A stretch of 32,282 bases of DNA from positions 1 to 32,282 of IMG/VR virus record IMGVR_UViG_3300050821_003769. One strand, given 5' to 3'. The DNA is from a virus. Below, piece by piece: positions 13,867-20,254 of this stretch. The notes beneath the pieces are model-generated. The model worked only from the letters and a program-made list of their open reading frames with translations. It was not told the origin of the DNA and did not search any database. The position numbers were made by a program, and so were the translations under genes. Position 1 is the stretch's first letter; the number at the start of each line of letters is the position of its first letter.

Positions 13867-14158
13867 TATGCATCTTCTTAATCCACCAGCAACTGATGAC
13901 GATATCTATTATCTAATTAATAGGTATGACGAATTTTGCAAAATGAAAGTCACCAAAACAGTATTAAGTGAGTCAGGAGACAGTATGTTGGTACATTATC
14001 TTTGTGCTTATGGATACGAAGGGGATTTAGATGATGCACCAACATACGGAACAATAAGTTTGCATCATTGGAATTGTTGGCTGCGAGATAATAAAATGTA
14101 TAAGATAGCTACTCCACAAGACAAATTGGCATTTATTCTAAAACACGGATGCAAATAA
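13859..14158 (+). CDS. Array 2, gene 4: divergent member with helical N-terminus
   Basis: A 99-residue protein. Instead of GDxVF it starts MPDMHLLNPPATDDDIYYLINRYDEFCKMKV, which is probably helical. A beta-rich section (MLVHYLCAYGYEG, YGTISLHHWNCWL) follows and may correspond to the barrel. The tail IATPQDKLAFILKHG is recognisable but diverged, with CK added after it. It is included because of that tail and its overlap-coupled position. Three cysteines and three histidines in the centre are unusual for the family, though no metal-site spacing is evident. Confidence 0.75.
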   Translation: MPDMHLLNPPATDDDIYYLINRYDEFCKMKVTKTVLSESGDSMLVHYLCAYGYEGDLDDAPTYGTISLHHWNCWLRDNKMYKIATPQDKLAFILKHGCK

Positions 14159-14394
14159 TGGATGATGTTAAATTGAATTCGATATTTTTTGATTTAGATC
14201 GACTAGTGTTTTGTACGGTAGCTGAAATAGGATTGATGTGTAATGGCAAACGTATCAATTATATTAAGATAGATTATGATAATTTTAAACATGTGCCAGT
14301 TTATATATCTGATTATTCCTTGCTTGATAAAAGCAAATTCATTCCTGTTCGTTCTGTAGAAGAAAAACTTGTTATCTCATTAAAATATCAGTGA
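14158..14394 (+). CDS. Array 2, gene 5: divergent member
   Basis: A 78-residue protein opening MDDVKLNSIFFDLDRLVFCTVAEIG, in which FFDLDRLVFCTV takes the place of VFN...FGxV. RINYIKIDYDNFKHVPVYI is likely two strands. The tail RSVEEKLVISLKYQ is the poorest match of the locus but keeps the LxxxLKY ending. ATG 14158 overlaps the previous stop by 1 nt (TAATG) and gives the MDD start common in the family. An in-frame ATG at 14149 would add three residues and cannot be excluded. Confidence 0.72.
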   Translation: MDDVKLNSIFFDLDRLVFCTVAEIGLMCNGKRINYIKIDYDNFKHVPVYISDYSLLDKSKFIPVRSVEEKLVISLKYQ

Positions 14395-14399
14395 TTAGC

Positions 14400-14633
14400 A
14401 TGGAATTAAAAACCGGTACGATAGTATTTCATAAGAAACGAAAACAATTTGGTTCTTTGGTTGATGGCATCGGTCGACCTGCCCTACAAAATTTAGAAGA
14501 ATTAATATATGAAGTCGAGGTGGAAGATCATAATCCTGACATACATGGACAGTGGTATGTGTCTAATATGGTAATTTTAAAAGAAGATACACCACAAAAA
14601 CGATTGGCGCTTCAAATAAAATATGCTGACTGA
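14400..14633 (+). CDS. Array 2, gene 6: small barrel-like protein
   Basis: A 77-residue protein opening MELKTGTIVFHKKRKQFGSLVDGI, closest in style to the type B opening of array 1 (GTVLFN...KKVGTV). IHGQWYVSNMVIL precedes the tail KEDTPQKRLALQIKYAD. An in-frame GTG at 14391 overlaps the previous stop by 4 nt and is an alternative start. I prefer the ATG, which begins directly at the conserved region. It overlaps gene 7 by 11 nt. Confidence 0.8.
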   Translation: MELKTGTIVFHKKRKQFGSLVDGIGRPALQNLEELIYEVEVEDHNPDIHGQWYVSNMVILKEDTPQKRLALQIKYAD

Positions 14634-14853
14634 ATTTAAAAAATTTGATTTTGTTTATAATCCTAATGAAGATGAATTCGGAATTATAAAGAGAACGTAT
14701 GGAAGAGTTGCTGTAGTGGATATTTATAATCACAAAGGAATTGGACCTTACTATCTAAGAACAGATACATATTTTTTCGGTAGCTTAGTAAAGTGTATTG
14801 GGCCAGACAATCTTAAAAATCGCTTAGCCATCAGGATTAAACATGGACAATGA
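14623..14853 (+). CDS. Array 2, gene 7: small barrel-like protein
   Basis: A 76-residue protein opening MLTEFKKFDFVYNPNEDEFGIIKRTY. The glycine of GD is replaced by phenylalanine, but FVYN....FGII is intact. GRVAVVDIYNHKGIGPYYLRTDTYFF lies in the middle and the tail is IGPDNLKNRLAIRIKHGQ. Here the third proline of the PDTPQ motif is lost. It overlaps gene 8 by 11 nt (ATGGACAATGA), a change from the 8-nt seam of array 1 caused by one extra residue (Q) after HG. Confidence 0.82.
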   Translation: MLTEFKKFDFVYNPNEDEFGIIKRTYGRVAVVDIYNHKGIGPYYLRTDTYFFGSLVKCIGPDNLKNRLAIRIKHGQ

Positions 14854-15058
14854 ATTTAAAGTCGGGGCTATTGTTTATCATAAAATTTTTCATAAATTCG
14901 GAAAGGTGACTTTTTTAGCGGATCGAGGGTTTATTCATGTTAAAGTTACTGACGCACTTGGTTCAAATACTAAGCTGTGGTTAGAAAAAAATATAGTTGC
15001 AGTAAGTAATGATTCACCCCAAACAAAATTGATGATGGATATTAAATATGGACAATGA
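14843..15058 (+). CDS. Array 2, gene 8: small barrel-like protein
   Basis: A 71-residue protein opening MDNEFKVGAIVYHKIFHKFGKVTFLADRG. LGSNTKLWLEKNIVAVS and the tail NDSPQTKLMMDIKYGQ follow. Its first six residues and its 11-nt overlap are the same as in gene 9 (MDNEFKVG), a sign of recent duplication or conversion limited to the 5' end, since the two bodies differ. Confidence 0.82.
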   Translation: MDNEFKVGAIVYHKIFHKFGKVTFLADRGFIHVKVTDALGSNTKLWLEKNIVAVSNDSPQTKLMMDIKYGQ

Positions 15059-15302
15059 ATTTAAAGTCGGTGATGTACTTTACTTTAGGCCTTCTGATCA
15101 AAATAATTTTGTATTCGCAAAGGTGAGCAAGCTTGATCTAGAAGATCATACGCGAGTGCATCTAGTGGATGATGATGGAATAACTTTATTTAATCGTTCA
15201 GGGTCTTGGTGGATTTGTGATTATATGAAAGTGACTCCAGACACACCTCAGAATAGATTAGCAGTACAGTTAAAATATCAAGGGCAACGAGGCGCGCATT
15301 AA
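15048..15302 (+). CDS. Array 2, gene 9: small barrel-like protein with extended tail
   Basis: An 84-residue protein opening MDNEFKVGDVLYFRPSDQNNFVFAKVSKL. WWICDYMKV precedes the tail TPDTPQNRLAVQLKYQ. The tail does not stop at the usual place but continues with GQRGAH, and the next gene then starts through a 1-nt TAATG overlap rather than an 8- or 11-nt one. The preceding bases GGGCAACGAGGCG include a possible weak Shine-Dalgarno for gene 10. Confidence 0.82.
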   Translation: MDNEFKVGDVLYFRPSDQNNFVFAKVSKLDLEDHTRVHLVDDDGITLFNRSGSWWICDYMKVTPDTPQNRLAVQLKYQGQRGAH

Positions 15303-15517
15303 TGGATGCATTTAAAATTGGATATTTCTTTAAGGGAAAACGTTTTATCCAGGTGGGAGAGTTAGACAAAGAACTATCAAATAAGTATGGTTACAAAATA
15401 TACAAATATTATAATGAACAATTTAAATATTATGGCATTATTGGCGAACAAGAATTTTCATTTTTAGAAACTGATACTCCTGAGAACCGTTTATTTTATC
15501 AATTGAAATATGACTAA
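15302..15517 (+). CDS. Array 2, gene 10: divergent, tyrosine-rich member
   Basis: A 71-residue protein opening MDAFKIGYFFKGKRFIQVGEL, a degenerate form of F.VGD.VF...K.FG.V. The middle is strikingly tyrosine- and lysine-rich (NKYGYKIYKYYNEQFKYYG). The tail LETDTPENRLFYQLKYD is close to those of genes 3 and 9. It overlaps gene 11 by 8 nt (ATGACTAA). Confidence 0.8.
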   Translation: MDAFKIGYFFKGKRFIQVGELDKELSNKYGYKIYKYYNEQFKYYGIIGEQEFSFLETDTPENRLFYQLKYD

Positions 15518-15818
15518 AGACGAAATGTTTTCTATAGAAAAAGGTGACGTAATTTATTATCCGCCTTCTGAAGAATGGTGGCATGTAGTTGGGTTCAGAA
15601 AAAAATATAAATTCTTCGGGCAGCGCCAGGGAGCCAAAGTTATAGCTGAAAATGGCTTCATGAAAACATTTGGAACCTTGTGTTACTCTTACTGTATTGA
15701 CATTGAAGATTCACGAGCAGGATTTCTGAATTTTTATAAGCACGGTATTTTACTTAAAGAAGATACTCCAAAACAACGACTAGCAGTAATTCTTAAATAT
15801 GGAACAAACAGTTACTAA
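15510..15818 (+). CDS. Array 2, gene 11: largest member of the family
   Basis: A 102-residue protein opening MTKDEMFSIEKGDVIYYPPSEEWWHVVGF. The GDVIYY block is canonical and is followed by a long basic middle (RKKYKFFGQRQGAKVIAENGF) and a cysteine/tyrosine stretch (LCYSYCIDI). The tail KEDTPKQRLAVILKYG is extended by TNSY, giving an unusual 20-nt overlap with gene 12, whose ATG lies inside the KYG codons just as in the 8-nt seams. Confidence 0.8.
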   Translation: MTKDEMFSIEKGDVIYYPPSEEWWHVVGFRKKYKFFGQRQGAKVIAENGFMKTFGTLCYSYCIDIEDSRAGFLNFYKHGILLKEDTPKQRLAVILKYGTNSY

Positions 15819-16047
15819 CCTACCTGTATTTCAAATAGGTGATCATCTTTACAACAGAAAATACAACTTAGCTAGTGTAGTCAGATACATCAATACAATC
15901 TTCTCTGATGATATAGAAGAAAAATATCATCGGATGTATGACGTAGAATGCGACGAAAGTGATTATTGGCTTGCTCCTGACTGTGAAAAGATTACGGAAC
16001 AAGAATTTCTGTTCTACAAGTTAAAATTAGGAGATGCTAGACGATGA
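15799..16047 (+). CDS. Array 2, gene 12: type B-tailed member
   Basis: An 82-residue protein opening MEQTVTNLPVFQIGDHLYNRKYNLASVVRYI. HRMYDVECDESDYWLAPD parallels the YDIDSDDxFYWxP element of array 1 type B genes. The tail TEQEFLFYKLKLG is also type B, almost the same as that of gene 6 in array 1, with DARR added. It is the clearest type B relative in the second locus. A 4-nt ATGA overlap leads into gene 13. Confidence 0.82.
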   Translation: MEQTVTNLPVFQIGDHLYNRKYNLASVVRYINTIFSDDIEEKYHRMYDVECDESDYWLAPDCEKITEQEFLFYKLKLGDARR

Positions 16048-16259
16048 TAGACGAATTTGATAATAAGTATTATCATAAAAGATGGAAAAAATTCGGAACT
16101 GCGACAGGAGAAACTGTTCTCTATAAAAATAGACCGTTTCTGAAAATAATCCCTGATTCAGGAGATTCCCAATTCCTGCGACACAATTATTGGGATTCTA
16201 AAAATATCATAAAAATAGAATCAGAAAAGCATTATCTAGAATTGATTTTGAAATCATGA
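16044..16259 (+). CDS. Array 2, gene 13: degenerate member
   Basis: A 71-residue protein opening MIDEFDNKYYHKRWKKFGTATGETVLY. The GD is gone but YYHKRWKKFGTAT aligns with VFHKKRKQFGSLV of gene 6. RHNYWDSKNIIKI and a short tail ESEKHYLELILKS follow, so the KYG end is lost. It pairs closely with gene 14 (shared RxxxWDxxNIIxxESExHxLxLxLK pattern), a second sign of local duplication. It overlaps gene 14 by 4 nt (ATGA). Confidence 0.8.
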   Translation: MIDEFDNKYYHKRWKKFGTATGETVLYKNRPFLKIIPDSGDSQFLRHNYWDSKNIIKIESEKHYLELILKS

Positions 16260-16474
16260 AAGCTAATGATCAAGTATTTCATAAAAAATCACATTATTTT
16301 GGTCGGCTAGTATTTGAACGAATAGTGCTTGATACTGTTTATTGGTTGGTAGAATTTGAGATTCCCGGATTCTCTAAGAGAACGCTTAGACGAGAATTTT
16401 GGGATATAAGAAATATAATTCTCGTTGAATCAGAACAACACAAATTATCTCTACGTTTAAAATACTCTGACTAA
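16256..16474 (+). CDS. Array 2, gene 14: last member of the operon
   Basis: A 72-residue protein opening MKANDQVFHKKSHYFGRLVFERI. REFWDIRNIILVESEQHKLSLRLKYSD is its end, closely matching gene 13. Its last codons (LKYSD, bases 16459-16470) form the 5' arm of a 12-bp hairpin that covers the gp13 Shine-Dalgarno. The end of the array is therefore tied structurally to the control of the next, late gene. Confidence 0.82.
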   Translation: MKANDQVFHKKSHYFGRLVFERIVLDTVYWLVEFEIPGFSKRTLRREFWDIRNIILVESEQHKLSLRLKYSD

Positions 16475-16503
16475 CTGGTAAATATCAGTAATCGGAGTAT
16501 TTT
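16459..16503 (+). promoter_or_regulatory. 12-bp hairpin masking the gp13 RBS, late promoter in its loop
   Basis: AAAATACTCTGA (16459-16470) pairs with TCGGAGTATTTT (16492-16503), with one G-U pair. The 3' arm contains the GGAG Shine-Dalgarno of gp13. The late element GGTAAATA (16477-16484) is in the loop and its +1 (about 16490) lies after the 5' arm. Read-through RNA from the array should therefore be silent for gp13 and late RNA active. Confidence 0.7.
16477..16484 (+). promoter_or_regulatory. T4-like late promoter (GGTAAATA) for gp13
   Basis: The predicted +1 near 16490 gives a 15-nt leader containing CGGAG before ATG 16505. Confidence 0.68.
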
Positions 16504-16504
16504 T

Positions 16505-17329
16505 ATGGCACTCAACCCTGTATTTCCCTACAACCCACCCCCACAGCAATACATGGCACCAACATTGCCTGATGCTGAAACCCAAAAAAAATTAATTAAA
16601 GATTATATTCGCTACAGTCTTGGCGATCAAATGGTCGATATTGATCTAGATAAAGAACATTATGATGTGGCCATTGCTTACGCAATGCAAAAGTATCGCC
16701 AACGTTCAGCTAACTCAGTAGAAGAAAGCTATGCATTCATGGAACTTATTAAAGATCAAACAGATTATTATTTGCCACTTGAAACAATAAGTGTGCGTCA
16801 AATTTTGCGTCGTGGTATCGGTAGTGTTACAGGAACAGCAGCATCACAATTCGAGCCATTTGCATCTGGTTATCTTAACACTTATATGCTTACTGCAGGT
16901 AAAGTTGGTGGCCTAGCTTCGTATGAATTGTTTAGTGAATATCAATCTCTAGCAATGCGTATGTTCGGTGGTCATATTCAATACACATTCGATCCAGTAT
17001 CAAAGAAGCTTGTTATCAGTCGTAAAGTTCCTGACGGCGGAGAAGTTGTTTTACTGTGGGTTTATAACTATAGAACAGATCAAGCTATTTTAAATAGTTA
17101 TTCTTCGTTCCCATGGATTCAAGATTATGCTTATGCAAAAGCAAAGTTTATGTTAGGTGAGGCACGTTCCAAATATCAGTCAATTGCAGGCCCCAATGGG
17201 GGCACATCACTCAATGGCTCCGAATTAAAAGCAGAAGCTAAAGAAGAAATGGCCAAATTGGAAGAAGACTTGAAGAATTATCAAGATATGTCAAACGGTT
17301 CGATGCCTCCGTCATTTTTAATCGGTTAA
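16505..17329 (+). CDS. gp13: Neck protein, T4 gp13-like
   Basis: A 274-residue probable head-closure (neck) protein that seals the filled head for tail joining. The N-terminal region LIKDYIRYSLGDQMVDIDLDKEHYDVAIAYAMQKYRQRS has the helix-turn-helix layout usual in gp13 and related connector proteins (xxYIxxxLG....DVEL....YxxAIxxAxxKY). VVLLWVYNYRTDQAILNSY and WIQDYAYAKAKFMLGEARSKY, with a coiled C-terminal helix, also fit. It lies far from gp14-gp15, whereas in T4 gp13 directly precedes them. The array 2 operon sits between. Arginine is mostly CGT. The gene ends at a strong terminator. Confidence 0.78.
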   Translation: MALNPVFPYNPPPQQYMAPTLPDAETQKKLIKDYIRYSLGDQMVDIDLDKEHYDVAIAYAMQKYRQRSANSVEESYAFMELIKDQTDYYLPLETISVRQILRRGIGSVTGTAASQFEPFASGYLNTYMLTAGKVGGLASYELFSEYQSLAMRMFGGHIQYTFDPVSKKLVISRKVPDGGEVVLLWVYNYRTDQAILNSYSSFPWIQDYAYAKAKFMLGEARSKYQSIAGPNGGTSLNGSELKAEAKEEMAKLEEDLKNYQDMSNGSMPPSFLIG

Positions 17330-17346
17330 ATTTAAAAGTAGAAATA

Positions 17347-17372
17347 AAAAAGCGCTCTGTTGAGCGCTTTTT
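17347..17372. terminator. Bidirectional terminator between gp13 and the minus-strand fibre
   Basis: AAAAAGCGCTC, loop TGTT, GAGCGCTTTTT. A-runs and T-runs on both sides let it end transcription in both directions. The converging genes stop at 17329 and 17390. Confidence 0.92.
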
Positions 17373-17389
17373 GTTTTTGTAAAGTATTA

Positions 17390-19189
17390 TTAAGCATACT
17401 CATAAACTATAATAATACCGTTCGTCCCTGCTCCACCAGCAGCAGCAGAAGCTGAGGCACCTAAGAATGCGCCTGAACCTCCTGAACCTTTGCCAGTTGC
17501 TGCTTGTCCTGCTCCTGCTGTGATTGGACTTCCACCACTTCCATACCAACTTGATCCGCCTTGACCACTTGCACCAGTACTTGCGTTATAAGTAGAACTA
17601 CCTATACCAGATGGTTCGCCGCCCGATAAAAATATCGCAGTAACACCCGCACCTGACGAAGTTGCTACTGTGCCGCCCTGGGCAGCAGCCGCCTGGAAAG
17701 TTGCATTTGTTGTTGTTTGAACTGCTCCAGCAGCTCCAGCAGCTCCACCAGGACATGCTAACCAAGTTCCAATACTTACTGATCCACCTGCAGTTCCTGG
17801 ATTAGCACCAGCTGCACCACCTCCACCACCTGTATTAATTGTAACTGTCTGTGAGGATAATGTTGTGGCACGAACTTTACCGAATGCTCCGCCACCACCT
17901 GAACCAGCAATTGATACGTTTGTAGTCGAGGTGGCGGGACATCCACCGCCACCACCGCCGCCACCTGATGCTTCGATTATTGCACTATTAGCACCCACAG
18001 TAGGAGTATAAGTTCCAGACGAAGTAAATGTTTGAACGTTAATCAATGTTCCTGTAGGAAAACCAAATACTGGATCTGAAGTTGCCCCTGCGCTAATCAA
18101 TGCTTGACCTGCCGTACTTGGTGCAGCAAATGCTACGTTGCTTGTGCCCTCACCTAATAATACGTTATGGGCAGTCAGTGTTGCTAATCCAGTTCCACCA
18201 TTCGCTACAGTAAGTTTTGTAGTCGTCAGAGATAGCGATGATGCTGTTAATGTCGTTACTGTGGCAGCTTCTGGTGTAATGCTACCGATGATAAAGCTAT
18301 CTAATGTAGCTGTGCCCGTCGTTCCTACTAATGCCGGCAATGTTAAAGTGCCAGTCATCGTATCGCCAGCCACCTTAACGTGATTAATCCAACCAGCACC
18401 ATTATAAAACTCAAAACGAGATGTGGTTGTATTAAAACGAAGCATACCTGTTGCTGGGGTTGGTTGTTGTCCTGTATTTCCCACTGGCAATTGAATTGCA
18501 CCAGTCCCACTAAGAATCAAATTACCAGCAGAAGTTAATCTCATGAATTCTGAAGGAGTAACACTTGCACTCGGAGTCACTTGAAAAGAAATTGCAGTAG
18601 GATTTGAAATGTTAGTAAAATTACCTTCTGCTACGAAATTGACTTGTCCAGTTACCGCAGTTGTGAATTGTGTTGTTCCGAATCCAGTTGCACCTACTTG
18701 ACCAATGATATCTGCTGTTTGCACATTAGCTGGAGCAGACCCAATTCCTCTACTACCGCGCAATACAACAGAAGACATTGTTCCGCCAGCATTAATAAAT
18801 GAATCTAACGTTATTATAGATGGTGTTGTATCTAAATTGATAGCGCGAATCATTGTTCCTGTGGGCACTGATGGTAAAGCACCAATACTAGCCACGTTAG
18901 AATCAAAAACACCAGCCTGGCCAGACACGAAACCATTGTTCATGACAACTAAGCCAGTAAATGTATCACCTGCTTTATTAACTGGCGTGTAACCTAGTGC
19001 GCCAGTTATGTCTGCTGACAGCAGATTTACTGCACCAGCGCGATTATTAAAAGTATTGACGACATTTGTGGAATAAGATGTTGTGTATAGATCAGTGAAG
19101 TTTGCATTGATCTTTTGCATTGCTGATAGAAGCGTATCACCTGTTCCATCATTTGGGAGAGTCCCTACATTAATTACTTGTTTTGTCAT
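17390..19189 (-). CDS. Tail fibre/adhesin with C-terminal glycine-rich domain
   Basis: A 599-residue virion protein likely to contact the receptor. The start (NVGTLPNDGTGDTLLSAMQKINANFTDLYTT) is an anchor of the same type as in the two fibres at 6158 and 8093, with the shared end NFTDLY. The middle has fibre modules such as GMLRFNTTTSRFEFYNGAGW and TVANGGTGLATLTAHNVLLGEG. From about residue 405 to the end the sequence is built of glycine clusters (GGGGGGGG, GSGGGGAFG, TGGGGGAAG) separated by short variable segments, ending GIIIVYEYA. Glycine-rich motifs with variable loops are also the receptor-binding design of T-even gp38 adhesins; homology is not claimed. A late element and GGAAA precede ATG 19189. 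Confidence 0.82.
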   Translation of the reverse strand: MTKQVINVGTLPNDGTGDTLLSAMQKINANFTDLYTTSYSTNVVNTFNNRAGAVNLLSADITGALGYTPVNKAGDTFTGLVVMNNGFVSGQAGVFDSNVASIGALPSVPTGTMIRAINLDTTPSIITLDSFINAGGTMSSVVLRGSRGIGSAPANVQTADIIGQVGATGFGTTQFTTAVTGQVNFVAEGNFTNISNPTAISFQVTPSASVTPSEFMRLTSAGNLILSGTGAIQLPVGNTGQQPTPATGMLRFNTTTSRFEFYNGAGWINHVKVAGDTMTGTLTLPALVGTTGTATLDSFIIGSITPEAATVTTLTASSLSLTTTKLTVANGGTGLATLTAHNVLLGEGTSNVAFAAPSTAGQALISAGATSDPVFGFPTGTLINVQTFTSSGTYTPTVGANSAIIEASGGGGGGGGCPATSTTNVSIAGSGGGGAFGKVRATTLSSQTVTINTGGGGGAAGANPGTAGGSVSIGTWLACPGGAAGAAGAVQTTTNATFQAAAAQGGTVATSSGAGVTAIFLSGGEPSGIGSSTYNASTGASGQGGSSWYGSGGSPITAGAGQAATGKGSGGSGAFLGASASAAAGGAGTNGIIIVYEYA

Positions 19190-19212
19190 ATCGTTTCCGA
19201 AATATATGTGTA

Positions 19213-19220
19213 TATTTATA
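19213..19220 (-). promoter_or_regulatory. T4 late promoter, minus strand (perfect TATAAATA)
   Basis: The predicted +1 near 19207 gives an 18-nt leader to the fibre start at 19189. Confidence 0.72.
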
Positions 19221-19233
19221 TGTTTTACAAATG

Positions 19234-19262
19234 AAAAAAGCGAGTCTAGGGCTCGCTTTTTT
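19234..19262. terminator. Terminator between minus-strand structural gene and fibre
   Basis: AAAAAAGCGAG, a 7-nt loop, CTCGCTTTTTT. It ends the transcript of the 19282-20154 gene and, being symmetrical, could also act on the plus strand. The stem differs from the AGCGCTC family by sequence but not by design. Confidence 0.92.
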
Positions 19263-19281
19263 GTAAAACAATTTAATTAGT

Positions 19282-20154
19282 TTAGCTAGATTGAATCAAT
19301 GCTAATCCTAATGTTCCAGTTCCTTGAGAAGTGGGACCATTTGGTATTGCAACGCCGATTAATTCTGCTCCAGTCAATTCCCATTTATACTTTTTATCTT
19401 GAAAAGTTTCAACAGTACGATTATTAACTTTGTTCGCATATTGTGTAATTCCGAATGATAATGCAGTAATTGTGGGGATGCTAGTATATCCTGATCCAGT
19501 TGCAGTAACTGTTGGTGTAAGCAATGAGCCTGTTCCTGATGCCACAGTTCCTGTTGCTTGTGTAGTAAAGCCACCACCATCGAATACGATTTCAGTGTTT
19601 GCACCATAACCAGTTCCTGTATTGCCTGTATCTGAAAAACTTAAAACTTTGTATTTCAAATTAAATGTAGCACCTGTTCCGATACCGTTCGTTGAACCTT
19701 GCGCCACTGGATTTGTAGGAAGTGCAGTGTAATCGCCAGGCGTAGAAATATGAAATGTTGCGACGCTTCCGCCTGCACCGATTGTATCAACAGTAATTAC
19801 TGTTGCTGTTCCAGTTCCGCCTGCCAGGGTTATTGTGTTAGTTGCAACATATCCAGTTCCTGCATTTCCTAGAGTTGCACTATCAGCTTGCATATGCACA
19901 ACAAAAATTGCTGCTACGGTAGGAGTAACATATGGTTGAACAGTAATAGACATTTGACCTGCAGCAGTAGGCGTTCCTGTCACTAGTTTGCAAAGGGCAG
20001 TGCCGTCAGCAGTAGTAACTTTATATCTATTGCTAGTTTTTTGTCTTACGATTGTTCCTGCTTTTGCTGATCCGCCAGATGTAGTCCATGCTGTGCAAGT
20101 AATGTGATGCGGTTGTGTTGATTTAATGAATTTTTTCTTAATGGGACGACCCAT
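19282..20154 (-). CDS. Virion structural protein with GTGY repeats (putative)
   Basis: A 290-residue protein. It starts MGRPIKKKFIKSTQ, a beginning I associate with a head or tail structural protein of T4-like phages of aquatic bacteria. After a domain with RYKVTTADGTALCKLVTG come repeated short motifs ending in GTGY or GSGY (GNAGTGYVATNTITLAGG, GNTGTGYGANTEIVFDGG, ATGSGYTSIPTITAL), typical of beta-helical or beta-solenoid surface proteins. The C-terminal KKYKWELTGAELIGVAIP has the look of an assembly domain. It has its own late promoter, a 73-nt leader and a terminator, so it is expressed as a single gene. AAAGGA lies 6 nt before the ATG. Confidence 0.7.
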   Translation of the reverse strand: MGRPIKKKFIKSTQPHHITCTAWTTSGGSAKAGTIVRQKTSNRYKVTTADGTALCKLVTGTPTAAGQMSITVQPYVTPTVAAIFVVHMQADSATLGNAGTGYVATNTITLAGGTGTATVITVDTIGAGGSVATFHISTPGDYTALPTNPVAQGSTNGIGTGATFNLKYKVLSFSDTGNTGTGYGANTEIVFDGGGFTTQATGTVASGTGSLLTPTVTATGSGYTSIPTITALSFGITQYANKVNNRTVETFQDKKYKWELTGAELIGVAIPNGPTSQGTGTLGLALIQSS

Positions 20155-20232
20155 GATATTTCCTTTTTGTTTAAGATTTGACGTTCTAGCGTCTACGCAG
20201 AAGGACCTGCATAAATCGTGATACGACAGTAA
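20155..20232 (-). other. Long structured leader of the structural gene
   Basis: About 73 nt lie between the predicted late +1 (20227) and ATG 20154, against 14-27 nt for most late genes here. Two small hairpins can form: GCAG/CTGC around AAGGAC at about 20200-20213, and GACG/CGTC at about 20184-20197. I cannot assign a function; no tRNA or known riboswitch pattern fits. Confidence 0.4.
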
Positions 20233-20240
20233 TATTTATA
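20233..20240 (-). promoter_or_regulatory. T4 late promoter, minus strand (perfect TATAAATA)
   Basis: It lies 14 nt beyond the stop of the upstream gene (20255) and reads towards the 19282-20154 gene. Confidence 0.68.
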
Positions 20241-20254
20241 GATAAACGTAGTAA

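Noticed and set aside
17776-18992. Frames on the other strand or frame within the glycine-rich fibre
   Set aside because: Repetitive composition of the fibre gene removes stops in other frames; no start signals and no plausible protein features.
17390-19189. Diversity-generating retroelement acting on the glycine-rich fibre
   Set aside because: No reverse transcriptase gene and no template repeat is present in the window.
20155-20232. tRNA or riboswitch in the long leader
   Set aside because: Only two short hairpins; no cloverleaf, CCA end or known riboswitch core could be drawn.
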